Shown here piece by piece: positions 1-8,094 of a stretch of DNA of 38,057 nt. The stretch's first letter is position 1. Every line of letters begins with the position of its first letter. Position numbers and translations under genes: made by a program. A model generated the notes under the pieces. That model ran no database searches. It was not told the DNA's origin and worked only from the letters and a program-made list of their open reading frames with translations. The DNA comes from Bacillota bacterium (lineage in GTDB: Bacteria; Bacillota; Limnochordia; DTU087), in the NCBI GenBank assembly GCA_012799135.1, contig JAAZLW010000093.1, positions 1 to 38,057 of the forward strand, written 5' to 3'.

Positions 1-149
1 CAATCCTTGGTGGCTGCGGCTTTCCACGGGCTCAACGCTCCCGCCGATCCCAAGCTATAGCCTTCGATACTTCGCTGTATGATCCAGTCCCAACGCAAAG
101 GACCGGAGGTGCTCCTTGAACCAGGGAAAGCCGCAGCCACCAAGGATTG
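1..149. repeat. Perfect 25-bp inverted repeat at the window edge
   Basis: Bases 1-25 are the exact reverse complement of bases 125-149, with a 99-base spacer. Pairing breaks at once on the inner side. On the outer side it is cut by the window end, so the true repeat may be longer. It lies inside the spoIIP reading frame, where such a structure is unexpected. Confidence 0.85.
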
Positions 150-560
150 CGGCTCGGCCAAATCACAATCGGTCACCACTTGCATGATAGAGCGTAGGGT
201 CTCCGAGGATAGTTGGGTACCGGCATCATCTGCAATTTCCGGAGACGGCAGGCCCTCGGCCAGAATTGAACGGGAAAGATCACTAGTCAGTGGCAAGGCA
301 TGTATTGCCACCGGTAGAGCTTGGACTCCTTGATCGCGAACCCAGTGCAGACCGTATTGCACCCGTTGCCACACATTCTTGTAGAAACCCGGTCTTGTGT
401 GGTTAAGGACCAATAGACCCGCCAGACTGGCCAGAACCAGATAGAAAAGGCCCAAATTCCGCAGCAGACGTCGGGGTAGCCGACGACGCATACGGTTACG
501 AATCACTGTTGCGTAGGACGGGATTAGCCGCCGTTGCCATCTCACGATACCACCCCACAT
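1..560 (-). CDS. spoIIP: Stage II sporulation protein P, N-terminal part (cut by window edge)
   Basis: An open minus-strand frame runs from an ATG at 560 off the left edge. It starts MWGGIVRWQRR, then an Arg-rich stretch, then one hydrophobic segment at about residues 36-52 (LGLFYLVLASLAGLLVL), as in a type II membrane anchor. A later piece, about residues 126-145, resembles the 'DPRSLL..ELPG' region of SpoIIP, here AEPQSLVAAAFPG. SpoIIP is a peptidoglycan amidase/endopeptidase of the engulfment machinery (with SpoIID and SpoIIM). The catalytic domain lies outside the window, so the call rests mainly on position: gpr-spoIIP is a common gene pair in Bacillota. The start is uncertain; GTG at codon 6 and ATG at codon 24 are alternatives and none has a clear ribosome binding site. 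The last about 125 bases sit in an inverted repeat and may be chimeric. Confidence 0.62.
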   Translation of the reverse strand, partial: MWGGIVRWQRRLIPSYATVIRNRMRRRLPRRLLRNLGLFYLVLASLAGLLVLNHTRPGFYKNVWQRVQYGLHWVRDQGVQALPVAIHALPLTSDLSRSILAEGLPSPEIADDAGTQLSSETLRSIMQVVTDCDLAEPQSLVAAAFPGSRSTSGPLRWDWIIQRSIEGYSLGSAGALSPWKAAATKD

Positions 561-626
561 CCCTCTGCAGCCAGTATATGAGGGAAGGGGAAGGACTAGA
601 ACCCGGGTTGTACAACCGCCAATCTG

Positions 627-1850
627 CTACAGAGTATATTGGGCTGCTTGCTCCGCATCCATCCCCGGATGTAGAGCAATATTGAGGCCTGCAGCCAATA
701 CCCACGCGGCATCGGCCATTAGGACATCGATTTCCTTGGGAGTAACGACCATAGTCCCCATAAAGGGCTCCAGCAACTGACATAATACTCGGCGTTTGGT
801 CATGTCATCGATCACCGGTGCACCTTGGACTGCCAAGCGGCGCCCCAACCGTTTCATCTTGCCCTCGGCTACACCATCAACAAAGGCGCCCTGACTACCG
901 GCTTCCATGGACACACCCGGATCGGTAGTCACTCGAATGCGGCCGGGATCGAGCACTGAGGAATGCAAGTCAAAGGGCTCGGGGGTAGGTTGCTCCGCGG
1001 CAGTATCAGCCTGAATGAGGGCTTGGTTCTCACCGGCTCTGGTAATCATCTCCATACCATCAGATACTAAAGTCACGGCATGAATTACTGTAGGAACCCC
1101 AATGGCAATTACGGGTACGCCCATGGTCTGGGGCGTAATGCCCAGGCGCATATTGCCGATACCGGATCCTGGATGGATGCCCGTATCAGCAATCTGGGTG
1201 GTGGTACATAAACGTTCAGTGCTCCGAGCAGCCAGAGCGTCGATACAGATGATCATCTTGGGCTTCACCTTTTCCACTACACCCTGGATGGTCTCACCTG
1301 TCTCTATGCCGGTGATCCCCAAAACTCCTGGCGCCAATGCAGCAACCGGCCTCAGACCGCCCCGCATTTCTGGTGGAGCTAGGGTAAACAAATGTCTCGT
1401 AACTAAGAGCTTGTCGATCACCCTTGGTCCCAAAGCATCGGGCGTGGCATTCCAGTTACCTAACCCCACGACTAAGACGGGGTCTTCTTCATCAAAATCC
1501 TTCAAGAAAGTCTCCAGCTCCTGGCCTATTAGCTCACCGATCTCCAGTTGTATATTCCGATTATGTTCACGCAAAGCAGATGATTCAATAGTCACATAGT
1601 TACCCTTTACCTTACCAATGGCCCGGGCACCGGCCTCGGTTTCCACCCTGGTTCGGTTGATCTTGGCATGTTCCGTTTCTTCATTTTCTACAATTACACC
1701 GGGTATTTCCGGCGGTCCTTCCCGCTCCACAATAACTTCAGTGGCTTCCAAGGCCAAATCTGTACGTACATTATACTTAGCATAGAAGTCGTCATCATAC
1801 CGGCTCACCGGCACAGTATCTGTGAAGTAACTCTGGTAGCCATATTGCAA
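627..1850 (-). CDS. gpr: Germination protease GPR
   Basis: GPR starts degradation of small acid-soluble spore proteins (SASP) during germination; it is made as a zymogen in the forespore. The 407-aa protein is slightly longer than the Bacillus enzymes. Near the N-terminus it has the conserved VRTDLALEA segment (residues 28-36), which resembles the SASP cleavage site and marks the propeptide. The core carries GLGNWNATPDALGP (about 129-142) and CIDALAARS (202-210); the Asp residues there (D138, D204) correspond to the pair proposed as catalytic in this family. The start is TTG at 1850, chosen because GAGGAGGG lies 7 nt upstream. The gene is followed 66 nt later by spoIIP. Confidence 0.95.
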   Translation of the reverse strand: MQYGYQSYFTDTVPVSRYDDDFYAKYNVRTDLALEATEVIVEREGPPEIPGVIVENEETEHAKINRTRVETEAGARAIGKVKGNYVTIESSALREHNRNIQLEIGELIGQELETFLKDFDEEDPVLVVGLGNWNATPDALGPRVIDKLLVTRHLFTLAPPEMRGGLRPVAALAPGVLGITGIETGETIQGVVEKVKPKMIICIDALAARSTERLCTTTQIADTGIHPGSGIGNMRLGITPQTMGVPVIAIGVPTVIHAVTLVSDGMEMITRAGENQALIQADTAAEQPTPEPFDLHSSVLDPGRIRVTTDPGVSMEAGSQGAFVDGVAEGKMKRLGRRLAVQGAPVIDDMTKRRVLCQLLEPFMGTMVVTPKEIDVLMADAAWVLAAGLNIALHPGMDAEQAAQYTL

Positions 1851-1874
1851 GATATACCCTCCTCAGATCCCTGG

Positions 1875-1903
1875 ATTATACCAACCGAAAATCTCCCTCT
1901 TAA
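1875..1903 (-). promoter_or_regulatory. Putative gpr promoter
   Basis: On the minus strand TTAAGA is followed after 17 nt by a perfect TATAAT, about 25 nt upstream of the gpr TTG start. The -35 box is weak. A forespore sigma factor would be expected for gpr, but I could not fit a sigma-G or sigma-F consensus here. Confidence 0.4.
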
Positions 1904-2004
1904 TCTAACCTGGAAATGGGTAAAGCATGTACCCACACTACCCACACTCAGGTAGGTGTCGAAGAAGCAGTCTATGCCGAGACACAAATGTGGAGGGGTT
2001 CTGA

Positions 2005-2033
2005 TTGCAATCCCAAGCTGGGCATGATAAACT
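2005..2033 (+). promoter_or_regulatory. rpsT promoter
   Basis: TTGCAA, a 17-nt spacer and TAAACT give a sigma-A-type promoter. The predicted transcript starts near 2040, leaving a leader of about 30 nt before the rpsT TTG start. Confidence 0.65.
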
Positions 2034-2070
2034 AAGACGTACTGTAGGATGTGAATGGGGGTGAACCACA

Positions 2071-2334
2071 TTGGCGAATATACTATCTGCCAAGAAGAGG
2101 ATTGGGCTAACCCAAAGACAGACCGCTCGGAACAGGGCAGTTCGCTCAACCTATCGAACAGCGATCAAGCGGTTCGAGCAAGCCTTGGCAGCAAATGACA
2201 TTGAAAAGGCCCAAGAGCTGCTGCAGGTAGCCATCTCCAGAATCGATCGGGCGGCATCTAAGGGTGTTATCCATAGGAACGAGGCTGCTCGCCGCAAATC
2301 CCGCCTTACCAAACGGCTTAATCGAGCATCATAG
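2071..2334 (+). CDS. rpsT: 30S ribosomal protein S20
   Basis: S20 binds 16S rRNA in the small subunit. The 87-aa, very basic protein (MANILSAKKRIGLTQRQTAR at the start) has the usual length and the Ala/Lys/Arg-rich helical composition of the family. The start is TTG at 2071 behind GGGGGTGA. It is a single-gene plus-strand unit with its own promoter and a strong terminator, convergent with holA. S20 next to holA and comEC is a widespread Bacillota arrangement. Confidence 0.96.
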   Translation: MANILSAKKRIGLTQRQTARNRAVRSTYRTAIKRFEQALAANDIEKAQELLQVAISRIDRAASKGVIHRNEAARRKSRLTKRLNRAS

Positions 2335-2356
2335 GGATGCGGTTCAGTCATACGTA

Positions 2357-2389
2357 TAAACCCCCCCCGAGTCTGCGGGGGGTTTATTT
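2357..2389 (+). terminator. Intrinsic terminator after rpsT
   Basis: Ten-bp stem TAAACCCCCC / GGGGGGTTTA with a 10-nt loop, followed by TTT. It begins 22 nt after the rpsT stop. The hairpin may also end the comEA-comEC-holA transcript from the other strand, although the T-tract there is weaker. Confidence 0.85.
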
Positions 2390-2404
2390 GTTCCAGGAGT
2401 TATC

Positions 2405-3454
2405 CTAAGACCAACCGGAATTGGACATAGCCTCAGTGAGGCGAACAACCAGAAGCTCCAGAGCCCGATCCGGTAGGTGAAGACCGCTTTTGATCTCCCG
2501 ATCAGTTTGAAAAGCGATCAGCAGTGCTCCCCGCATACCGTCAGGTCCTATGTGTTGGCCCTGGTTCAGGGCCCTTTGAATAGCAAAACCGGGTACTCCC
2601 AGCTCTCGCGCAATATCTGATTGAGGTATACCTGCTCGGCTCGCCTCACTGGCAAAGGCAATGATCCGCAACTGGCGGGCAATCATGGCCAATATAGAGA
2701 GGGGTTCTCGGCCACTGGCCAACAACCGTTCAAGCAGGTCCATAGCCAACCGTCGATTTCCCTCAGCCACTGCGTCAGTGAAGCGAAATATGGCATTATC
2801 GGCTACTTCACGTCCAGTCACTGCGATTTGCTCGATTTCCTGTTCAGTGACCTCTGGATCACCGTTATCTTTGTAGCAGGCCAATTTGCTCAACTCCGAG
2901 TCGAGCTGCCACAAAGAACAGCCAACCTGATCCACCAACCGTCGGGCTGCCTGACGGGATATCTCAAGACCCAACGCTGCTCCCCGCTTGATCACCCAGG
3001 TACCGGCAGCAGTAGCATCTAGCCCGGGTACTTCTACCACCTTTCCCCGGCTCTTAATCAAACGATAGCATTTCGTTCGTTTATCGATCTTGCTGGCCAC
3101 CATGATCAGGTGGGCATACTCCGGCATATCTTCCAGCAGGGGGAGCAAGCTTTCCGTTTCCGCTGCGTTCCAGTGATCAAAATCACGCACTACCGCAACT
3201 CGCTTGGCACCAAACACCGGCAAAATGCTGAGGAAGCTTACCACTTCCTCACAGTCAGTCACTTTGCCTTCAAACTGCCCTAGATTCCAATTGCTCTCTT
3301 CACCCGGTAATAGAGCCCTTTTCAGGGCTGCCACACCCTGGCCTATGAGGAAATCCTCATCACCCATAAATAGGTAGATCGAATCCAGCCTGTTACTCTT
3401 AATATCTGACATCAATTCCTGATAGGTATAGTCTGTTTGCCTTGATTTCCGCAC
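2405..3454 (-). CDS. holA: DNA polymerase III subunit delta
   Basis: The delta subunit of the clamp loader opens the beta sliding clamp. The 349-aa protein has the N-terminal SIYLFMGDEDFLIGQGVAAL segment (about 25-44) and the RVAVVRDFDHW strand typical of the family, with the all-alpha collar domain at the C-terminus. The length is normal. The start is GTG at 3454 with GAGGTG 8 nt upstream. It is the last gene of the comEA-comEC-holA run, 130 nt after comEC. The nucleotide-binding Walker motifs are absent, as expected for delta. Confidence 0.93.
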   Translation of the reverse strand: MRKSRQTDYTYQELMSDIKSNRLDSIYLFMGDEDFLIGQGVAALKRALLPGEESNWNLGQFEGKVTDCEEVVSFLSILPVFGAKRVAVVRDFDHWNAAETESLLPLLEDMPEYAHLIMVASKIDKRTKCYRLIKSRGKVVEVPGLDATAAGTWVIKRGAALGLEISRQAARRLVDQVGCSLWQLDSELSKLACYKDNGDPEVTEQEIEQIAVTGREVADNAIFRFTDAVAEGNRRLAMDLLERLLASGREPLSILAMIARQLRIIAFASEASRAGIPQSDIARELGVPGFAIQRALNQGQHIGPDGMRGALLIAFQTDREIKSGLHLPDRALELLVVRLTEAMSNSGWS

Positions 3455-3584
3455 TGTTATGCACCTCAGTTTCGGCCAGCAAATCCGGGCCCTATCTAAA
3501 GACTCTCACAATCCTGGATAACAACCGGAAGCTACCTAGCTTACTATGGAACTTTCTACTTGACAATGCTTCTCGGCAGTTACG

Positions 3585-6401
3585 CTAAACCCTGCCAAAC
3601 CTTCGCCTGATCCTAGATTCCCACTGCTGGATTAGTGGCCAATTACCGATACACCACCACGGCTGGCTGTGATATGAATCAATTCTAAGATGACTGCCCC
3701 AAATCCTAACTCTGATACTGCCCCCTAGGTCGGTCCTCCACGGTGTGTTACCTGTTACTAGTTCCAGTGCAGATAAGACCTCGGGTGCTGGATGGCCGAA
3801 AGGATTAGAACCCACTGATATCACTGTGTGGAAAGGAGATACCGTTCCTAGAAACGAATACACCAAGGCCTCCCGGGAGCCATGGTGTGGTACTTTGAGC
3901 AAATCAGCACTAATGCCAAATCTTTTTTCGAGGCTAGCCTGCCTGCTTGGAAATAATCCACCTTTTCGTCCAGATGCAGATGCTTTTTTATCGGGAAGCA
4001 GGGAGTTTTGCCTGACGAGTTCCATTTGCGCCTGCTTATCGATATCGCCAGTAAGAAGGATAGAGCAATAAGGCGTTCTCAGCTTGAGGACTACAGATTC
4101 GTTGTTTTGGTCCAGAATAGCATCAGAATGGTCACCTACACCGAGAGTGGCGTGAGGTCCCCCTATCGGATGCAGTACCGTCAACTCTATCTGGCTGGAA
4201 AGGGGTAAATAGTGGCCGCGGCACAATACTACTCGCTCAATGCCGCGAGCCACTTGCGCCTCCCGCAGTAGCCTTTGATACTGCTGACTGGCAAATCCCG
4301 CATCCAATCTCCCGTTGTCACCCAGCAAAGCTACCGGGAGCTCGCGTAGTACGGCACCCAAGCCTTGAGTATGGTCATTATGAAAGTGAGTTGCCACTAC
4401 TAGATCCAGCTTCCGCACTCCCCGGTGTCGTAAGAATGGCAAGACTATATCTCTACCTACATCGAAGGAGCTTTCCGAAAGAGATGGTGGGAAGCCTCCC
4501 CCATCAACCAGCACATTTTTTCCAGAGGGAGTGCTCACAAAAATAGCATCACCCTGCCCCACATCTAGGAAAGTGATCTCCAGTGGCCGCCATAGCGGAG
4601 CGATTAGCGGATAGTAGACTAAGCAGAGTGCTATGACAAAGCCTCGCAATAGCCAGATTTTTGCCTTTGATCGCCCGTGGGCGAACATCGGGATATTCAG
4701 CCAGTCATAGACTACCCGCCGTCTGAGACGGAGTATAGCAAGAGTGAGGACTGCATAATATACCGCCCAGATCGGTATTGACCCCGCTGAAAGATAGATC
4801 CTTGCCCAACTCCAGCCTGCACACCAAGAGATCAACCGATCAAATACCGCCAACAGTACCCCTAAGAAGGGTGCTAGATATGCCTGCAGATTGGCAACCA
4901 GACCCAGGAAACTGCCCAACAGTCCCAAGGGCACAATCAGACCGGTTAGGGGTACCGTGACCAAACTGAGAATCGGACCCATCCAGGAAATCTCATGAAA
5001 GTAATAGGCCAAGAACGGGAAAATGGCCAACTGAGCACTGACAGAGATAATTATCAGATCTAGCATCCTTGCGACCACCCGGAAAAACCAAGCATCTCTT
5101 CTGCACCTGGGCACGAGCCAGCTTTGCAGTACCGGAGTCAATGAGAGAATTCCCACCAGAGCTCCATAGGATAGCTGAAAACTCGTGTCGAAAATCAGGC
5201 TGGGATTCACCAGCAGTTGCACCATTGCAGCCCAAGCTGTAGCTGCCAGCCGGTCATGACCCCTGTCCCAGACCAGTGCCAGCAAATACAGGGTCAACGT
5301 CAGAGCGGCCCTGATCGCCGGTGGATTACCTCCGACAATGAGGGTATACAGCCAAGCCCCGAGCATCGTGATGATACATCTGAGCAGCTTCCCACACGGC
5401 AAAGCGTCTAGGAGAAACCAAATACCCCCTGCCACAAACCCGATATGCAAACCAGAGACTGACAGCAAATGGGCTTGCCCAGTACGGCGAAAGGCCGCTT
5501 GCAGCGTGGGATCCAATGAGTTTCGATCTCCCAGAACCATGGCTGCCAAAAGACCATAGGTCCGGATCGGTAGATACCCATCCCAGGCTGCAACTAGGCG
5601 GTGGCGTAGGCCATTTATCTTGCGATGCAGCCATAGCCAACCCTGAGACCATAGCAGCCCACTACCCTTGATACCCGAGGGCAGCAAGTCCGCTTCTGCA
5701 TCTGTCAGTTTGCGAATAGCACTATGACCCTCAACATACGCGGTCAGGCTAGTCCCCCTTCGGTAAAGATAGTCACCATAGCTGAATTGCCCAGGATTAC
5801 TTGCCCGTCGGGGCCGGCGGAAACGCCCGTTAATTACCACCATATCCCCAACGACTATATCCTGGTCCAGAGCCTCTCCGAGAGATGGGGTTTGGGTGAC
5901 TGCGGCCCGACCTTGATCTAGCCGAATTCCTTGGGGTATCAAGATGCCCTTTAGGTCCACGATCAAACTACGCCGGAAAGGAGTCTGGCTAGATACGTTC
6001 CGAACTTGGGCCAGTACTGATACTGGATGATTCGCCATCGCCAAATCCGATAAGTCGGATTCCACATTTGACCAATGGACGCCAAAGCTAGCGGCACCGG
6101 CTACAGCGAGCAGCACCAGAAGGTGAGCCTCGCTCATCTTTCGGCTTTTCCGAAAAAACTGCCCACAGCAAAGCCCCCACCAACTCACAGCCGCCAGCCA
6201 GGCTAAATACGGAGGCAGGGCGAACTTCTGGGCGGCAATGATGCCAAGGGATAACCACACAACCAGCCTTGACGCCAGAGAGCTCCCTAGCCAGCAATTT
6301 ACGCCGGCCCTCAACCGCATGTACACTACCCTAAGGCTCAGCTGCACCCTACCTAGGCCCAGTCGCCGGCGAGAAAACAGTGTCTGCATGTTCCCAGCCA
6401 T
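3585..6401 (-). CDS. comEC: ComEC DNA-uptake channel with C-terminal metallo-beta-lactamase-fold domain
   Basis: ComEC forms the membrane channel through which single-stranded DNA enters during natural transformation. The 938-aa protein shows the three expected parts: an N-terminal DUF4131-like region with early membrane segments and an OB-like stretch (about 40-230); the polytopic Competence domain (about 280-570) with HLLSVSGLHIG (311-321) and GGNPPAIRAAL (357-367); and a C-terminal domain with ITFLDVGQGDAI (609-620) and the metal-binding THFHNDH (671-677). The last domain is proposed to be the nuclease that degrades the non-transforming strand. It lies 6 nt downstream of comEA. The start is uncertain: ATG at 6401 or the ATG four codons later; no strong ribosome binding site is visible for either. 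Confidence 0.95.
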   Translation of the reverse strand: MAGNMQTLFSRRRLGLGRVQLSLRVVYMRLRAGVNCWLGSSLASRLVVWLSLGIIAAQKFALPPYLAWLAAVSWWGLCCGQFFRKSRKMSEAHLLVLLAVAGAASFGVHWSNVESDLSDLAMANHPVSVLAQVRNVSSQTPFRRSLIVDLKGILIPQGIRLDQGRAAVTQTPSLGEALDQDIVVGDMVVINGRFRRPRRASNPGQFSYGDYLYRRGTSLTAYVEGHSAIRKLTDAEADLLPSGIKGSGLLWSQGWLWLHRKINGLRHRLVAAWDGYLPIRTYGLLAAMVLGDRNSLDPTLQAAFRRTGQAHLLSVSGLHIGFVAGGIWFLLDALPCGKLLRCIITMLGAWLYTLIVGGNPPAIRAALTLTLYLLALVWDRGHDRLAATAWAAMVQLLVNPSLIFDTSFQLSYGALVGILSLTPVLQSWLVPRCRRDAWFFRVVARMLDLIIISVSAQLAIFPFLAYYFHEISWMGPILSLVTVPLTGLIVPLGLLGSFLGLVANLQAYLAPFLGVLLAVFDRLISWCAGWSWARIYLSAGSIPIWAVYYAVLTLAILRLRRRVVYDWLNIPMFAHGRSKAKIWLLRGFVIALCLVYYPLIAPLWRPLEITFLDVGQGDAIFVSTPSGKNVLVDGGGFPPSLSESSFDVGRDIVLPFLRHRGVRKLDLVVATHFHNDHTQGLGAVLRELPVALLGDNGRLDAGFASQQYQRLLREAQVARGIERVVLCRGHYLPLSSQIELTVLHPIGGPHATLGVGDHSDAILDQNNESVVLKLRTPYCSILLTGDIDKQAQMELVRQNSLLPDKKASASGRKGGLFPSRQASLEKRFGISADLLKVPHHGSREALVYSFLGTVSPFHTVISVGSNPFGHPAPEVLSALELVTGNTPWRTDLGGSIRVRIWGSHLRIDSYHSQPWWCIGNWPLIQQWESRIRRRFGRV

Positions 6402-6407
6402 GAATGG

Positions 6408-6923
6408 CTACTCGGCCGCCTGGATACCGCTGACAGTCACCAAGGGCCGCAGCTGGGCCAAAGTCCTCGCCCCAATACCTTTGACTTCCAATAGCTGCTC
6501 TATATCGATAAAGGCACCCTGCTCTTTCCGATACTCGACTATACGGCCCGCCAAGACCGGCCCAATGCCCGGTAATGACATCAATTCCTGGATAGAAGCA
6601 GTATTGAGATTGATCAAGTGAACTTCAATTCGGGGCGTCTCCTCATGGTGGCCCCTAGCCTCCCCCTTTCCACTCTCGGGCGCAACCTCGCAGATATCTT
6701 CTAACTCTGGTTTGCTATTAGCTTCGACCGTTGCATCCTCATCTAGGTCCATTGGTGGCTGCTTTTCCTCTTCAGCAGCCTCCCCTGCCCAAAGCACCGG
6801 TTCCACTTCCAACAATAATCGGTCTTGGTGATACCAAAGCCTAAACCCACTACCCACCAGGATGAGACATGCAATTACCAAGAAGATCAACTGTTCAGTC
6901 CTGTTGATTCTGCCAGCCTTCAT
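6408..6923 (-). CDS. comEA: ComEA-like helix-hairpin-helix DNA-binding protein, lacking the SLBB domain
   Basis: ComEA binds double-stranded DNA outside the membrane and hands it to ComEC. This 171-aa protein has one N-terminal membrane segment (about 11-27, LIFLVIACLILVGSGF), a Glu/Asp-rich linker (about 45-98), and a C-terminal double helix-hairpin-helix domain (about 104-165) with INLNTASIQEL, LPGIGPVLAGRI and VKGIGARTL. Bacillota ComEA normally has an SLBB domain between anchor and HhH; its VxVxGxVxxPGxY signature is not seen here. The start is ATG at 6923 behind AAAGGAGG (8 nt). A TATACT -10-like box lies at 6961-6966 on the minus strand, with no good -35. Confidence 0.9.
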   Translation of the reverse strand: MKAGRINRTEQLIFLVIACLILVGSGFRLWYHQDRLLLEVEPVLWAGEAAEEEKQPPMDLDEDATVEANSKPELEDICEVAPESGKGEARGHHEETPRIEVHLINLNTASIQELMSLPGIGPVLAGRIVEYRKEQGAFIDIEQLLEVKGIGARTLAQLRPLVTVSGIQAAE

Positions 6924-7027
6924 GGTTCTGTCCTCCTTTACTTTCTATCACTGCGCTTCCAGTATAGCTTAACTTCTGGCCGGCGGAATCATTTTCCTGC
7001 TAAACTTCCTCCTTTTTGGTAACTGAA

Positions 7028-7059
7028 CCAAAAAAGCCCGATACTCAGCCTATCGGGCT
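7028..7059 (-). terminator. Intrinsic terminator of the catabolic operon
   Basis: Read on the minus strand, a 9-bp perfect stem (AGCCCGATA / TATCGGGCT) with a 7-nt loop is followed by six T residues. It lies about 140 nt after the iclR stop and just upstream of comEA. It ends the long island operon and insulates comEA. The 7060-7197 stretch shows nothing else. Confidence 0.85.
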
Positions 7060-7197
7060 CCGCTCTTATCTCCCACTAACGACCACGACTACCGATTATC
7101 TGCCAGATTACAGTTGGCAGAGAGGGATGTATGCGAAAGGAAAACCTATTATGTTTACATATTCGATAGAAATGAGGGCTAAGCCCACTACTGATCA

Positions 7198-8094
7198 TCA
7201 ATCTGCGACATAGCCTAAGGCTCTGGATATCTTTCTCGATACCGCCAATACGTTTGGTATGAACAGTTCCAGCCTTTCCCTGGTAACACGGATCGTAGGG
7301 CCGGAGACACTGATCGCGGCAATCACTCCACCACTATGGTCCATAATCGGCGCAGCTACACACCTTATGCCCAACTCATGCTCCTCATCATCGATCGCAT
7401 ATCCCTGCTCCCTAACCCAGCCAATTTGCTTCTCGAACTCTCCCACGTTGGTCATCGTATTGGGTGTATATCTATCAAAGCTACATGAAAAAATGATCTC
7501 CTTTAGCTCTTCCCTGGAGAGTGAGGCCAGCAGCACCTTGCCGAGCGCGGTGCAGTGCACAGGTACCTTTGATCCCACCCTAGATTTCATGGTCAGCACC
7601 TGCGTGCTCTCAATTTTGTCTACGTAGACTACCTGATTAACATCGAGTATCCCCAGGTGAACAGTCTCTTCGGTAAGTCCCATGAGCTGCTCAAGATAGG
7701 GGCGAGCTATTCCTCGCAGATCGATCTGCTCCAAGACACGAGTACCTAACCCGACCAAACGCATGCCCAACCGGTATTTCGCTGTTTCAGGATCCTGGCT
7801 CACGTAACCATTTTGTGCAAGGGTTGCGGCCAAGCGTGAGACTGTGCTTTTGTGTAGCCCCAATATCCGACTCATCTCGGTAACCCCAAGCATTTCTTCA
7901 CTTTCTCCGAGGCAATTCAGAATACTTAAGGCGCGCTGAACGGAAACCACTGTAGAGGTTCTACCCTTCTCGGCGGTCTCGCCATTTTGACTTGTATGAT
8001 TTCCTAATATCTTCTCTTCCTTGCCCATAGCGTGATCATTTCCAACCTTTCGTGCTTGCCAGCGGCTTTGGTCCTCGCTCTTGCCCCGTATCAC
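7198..8094 (-). CDS. IclR family transcriptional regulator
   Basis: The N-terminal winged helix-turn-helix (about residues 48-110: TVVSVQRALSIL ... GLHKSTVSRLAATL) and the C-terminal IclR effector-binding domain (about 125-298, with VHCTALGKVLLA and AISVSGP) are clear. I chose GTG at 8094 because it overlaps the upstream stop as GTGA, a pattern this genome uses elsewhere. ATG at 8028 would give 276 aa, closer to the family norm of about 250-280, but has a poorer ribosome binding site. It is the last gene of the catabolic operon, so it would be co-regulated with it. It is the best candidate to bind the three 17-bp dyads in front of the island's transcription units. The effector is unknown. Confidence 0.92.
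   Translation of the reverse strand: MIRGKSEDQSRWQARKVGNDHAMGKEEKILGNHTSQNGETAEKGRTSTVVSVQRALSILNCLGESEEMLGVTEMSRILGLHKSTVSRLAATLAQNGYVSQDPETAKYRLGMRLVGLGTRVLEQIDLRGIARPYLEQLMGLTEETVHLGILDVNQVVYVDKIESTQVLTMKSRVGSKVPVHCTALGKVLLASLSREELKEIIFSCSFDRYTPNTMTNVGEFEKQIGWVREQGYAIDDEEHELGIRCVAAPIMDHSGGVIAAISVSGPTIRVTRERLELFIPNVLAVSRKISRALGYVAD

Noticed and set aside
1102-1599. 165-aa plus-strand open frame opposite gpr
   Set aside because: Lies fully inside gpr on the other strand, with composition of an antisense shadow and no domain.
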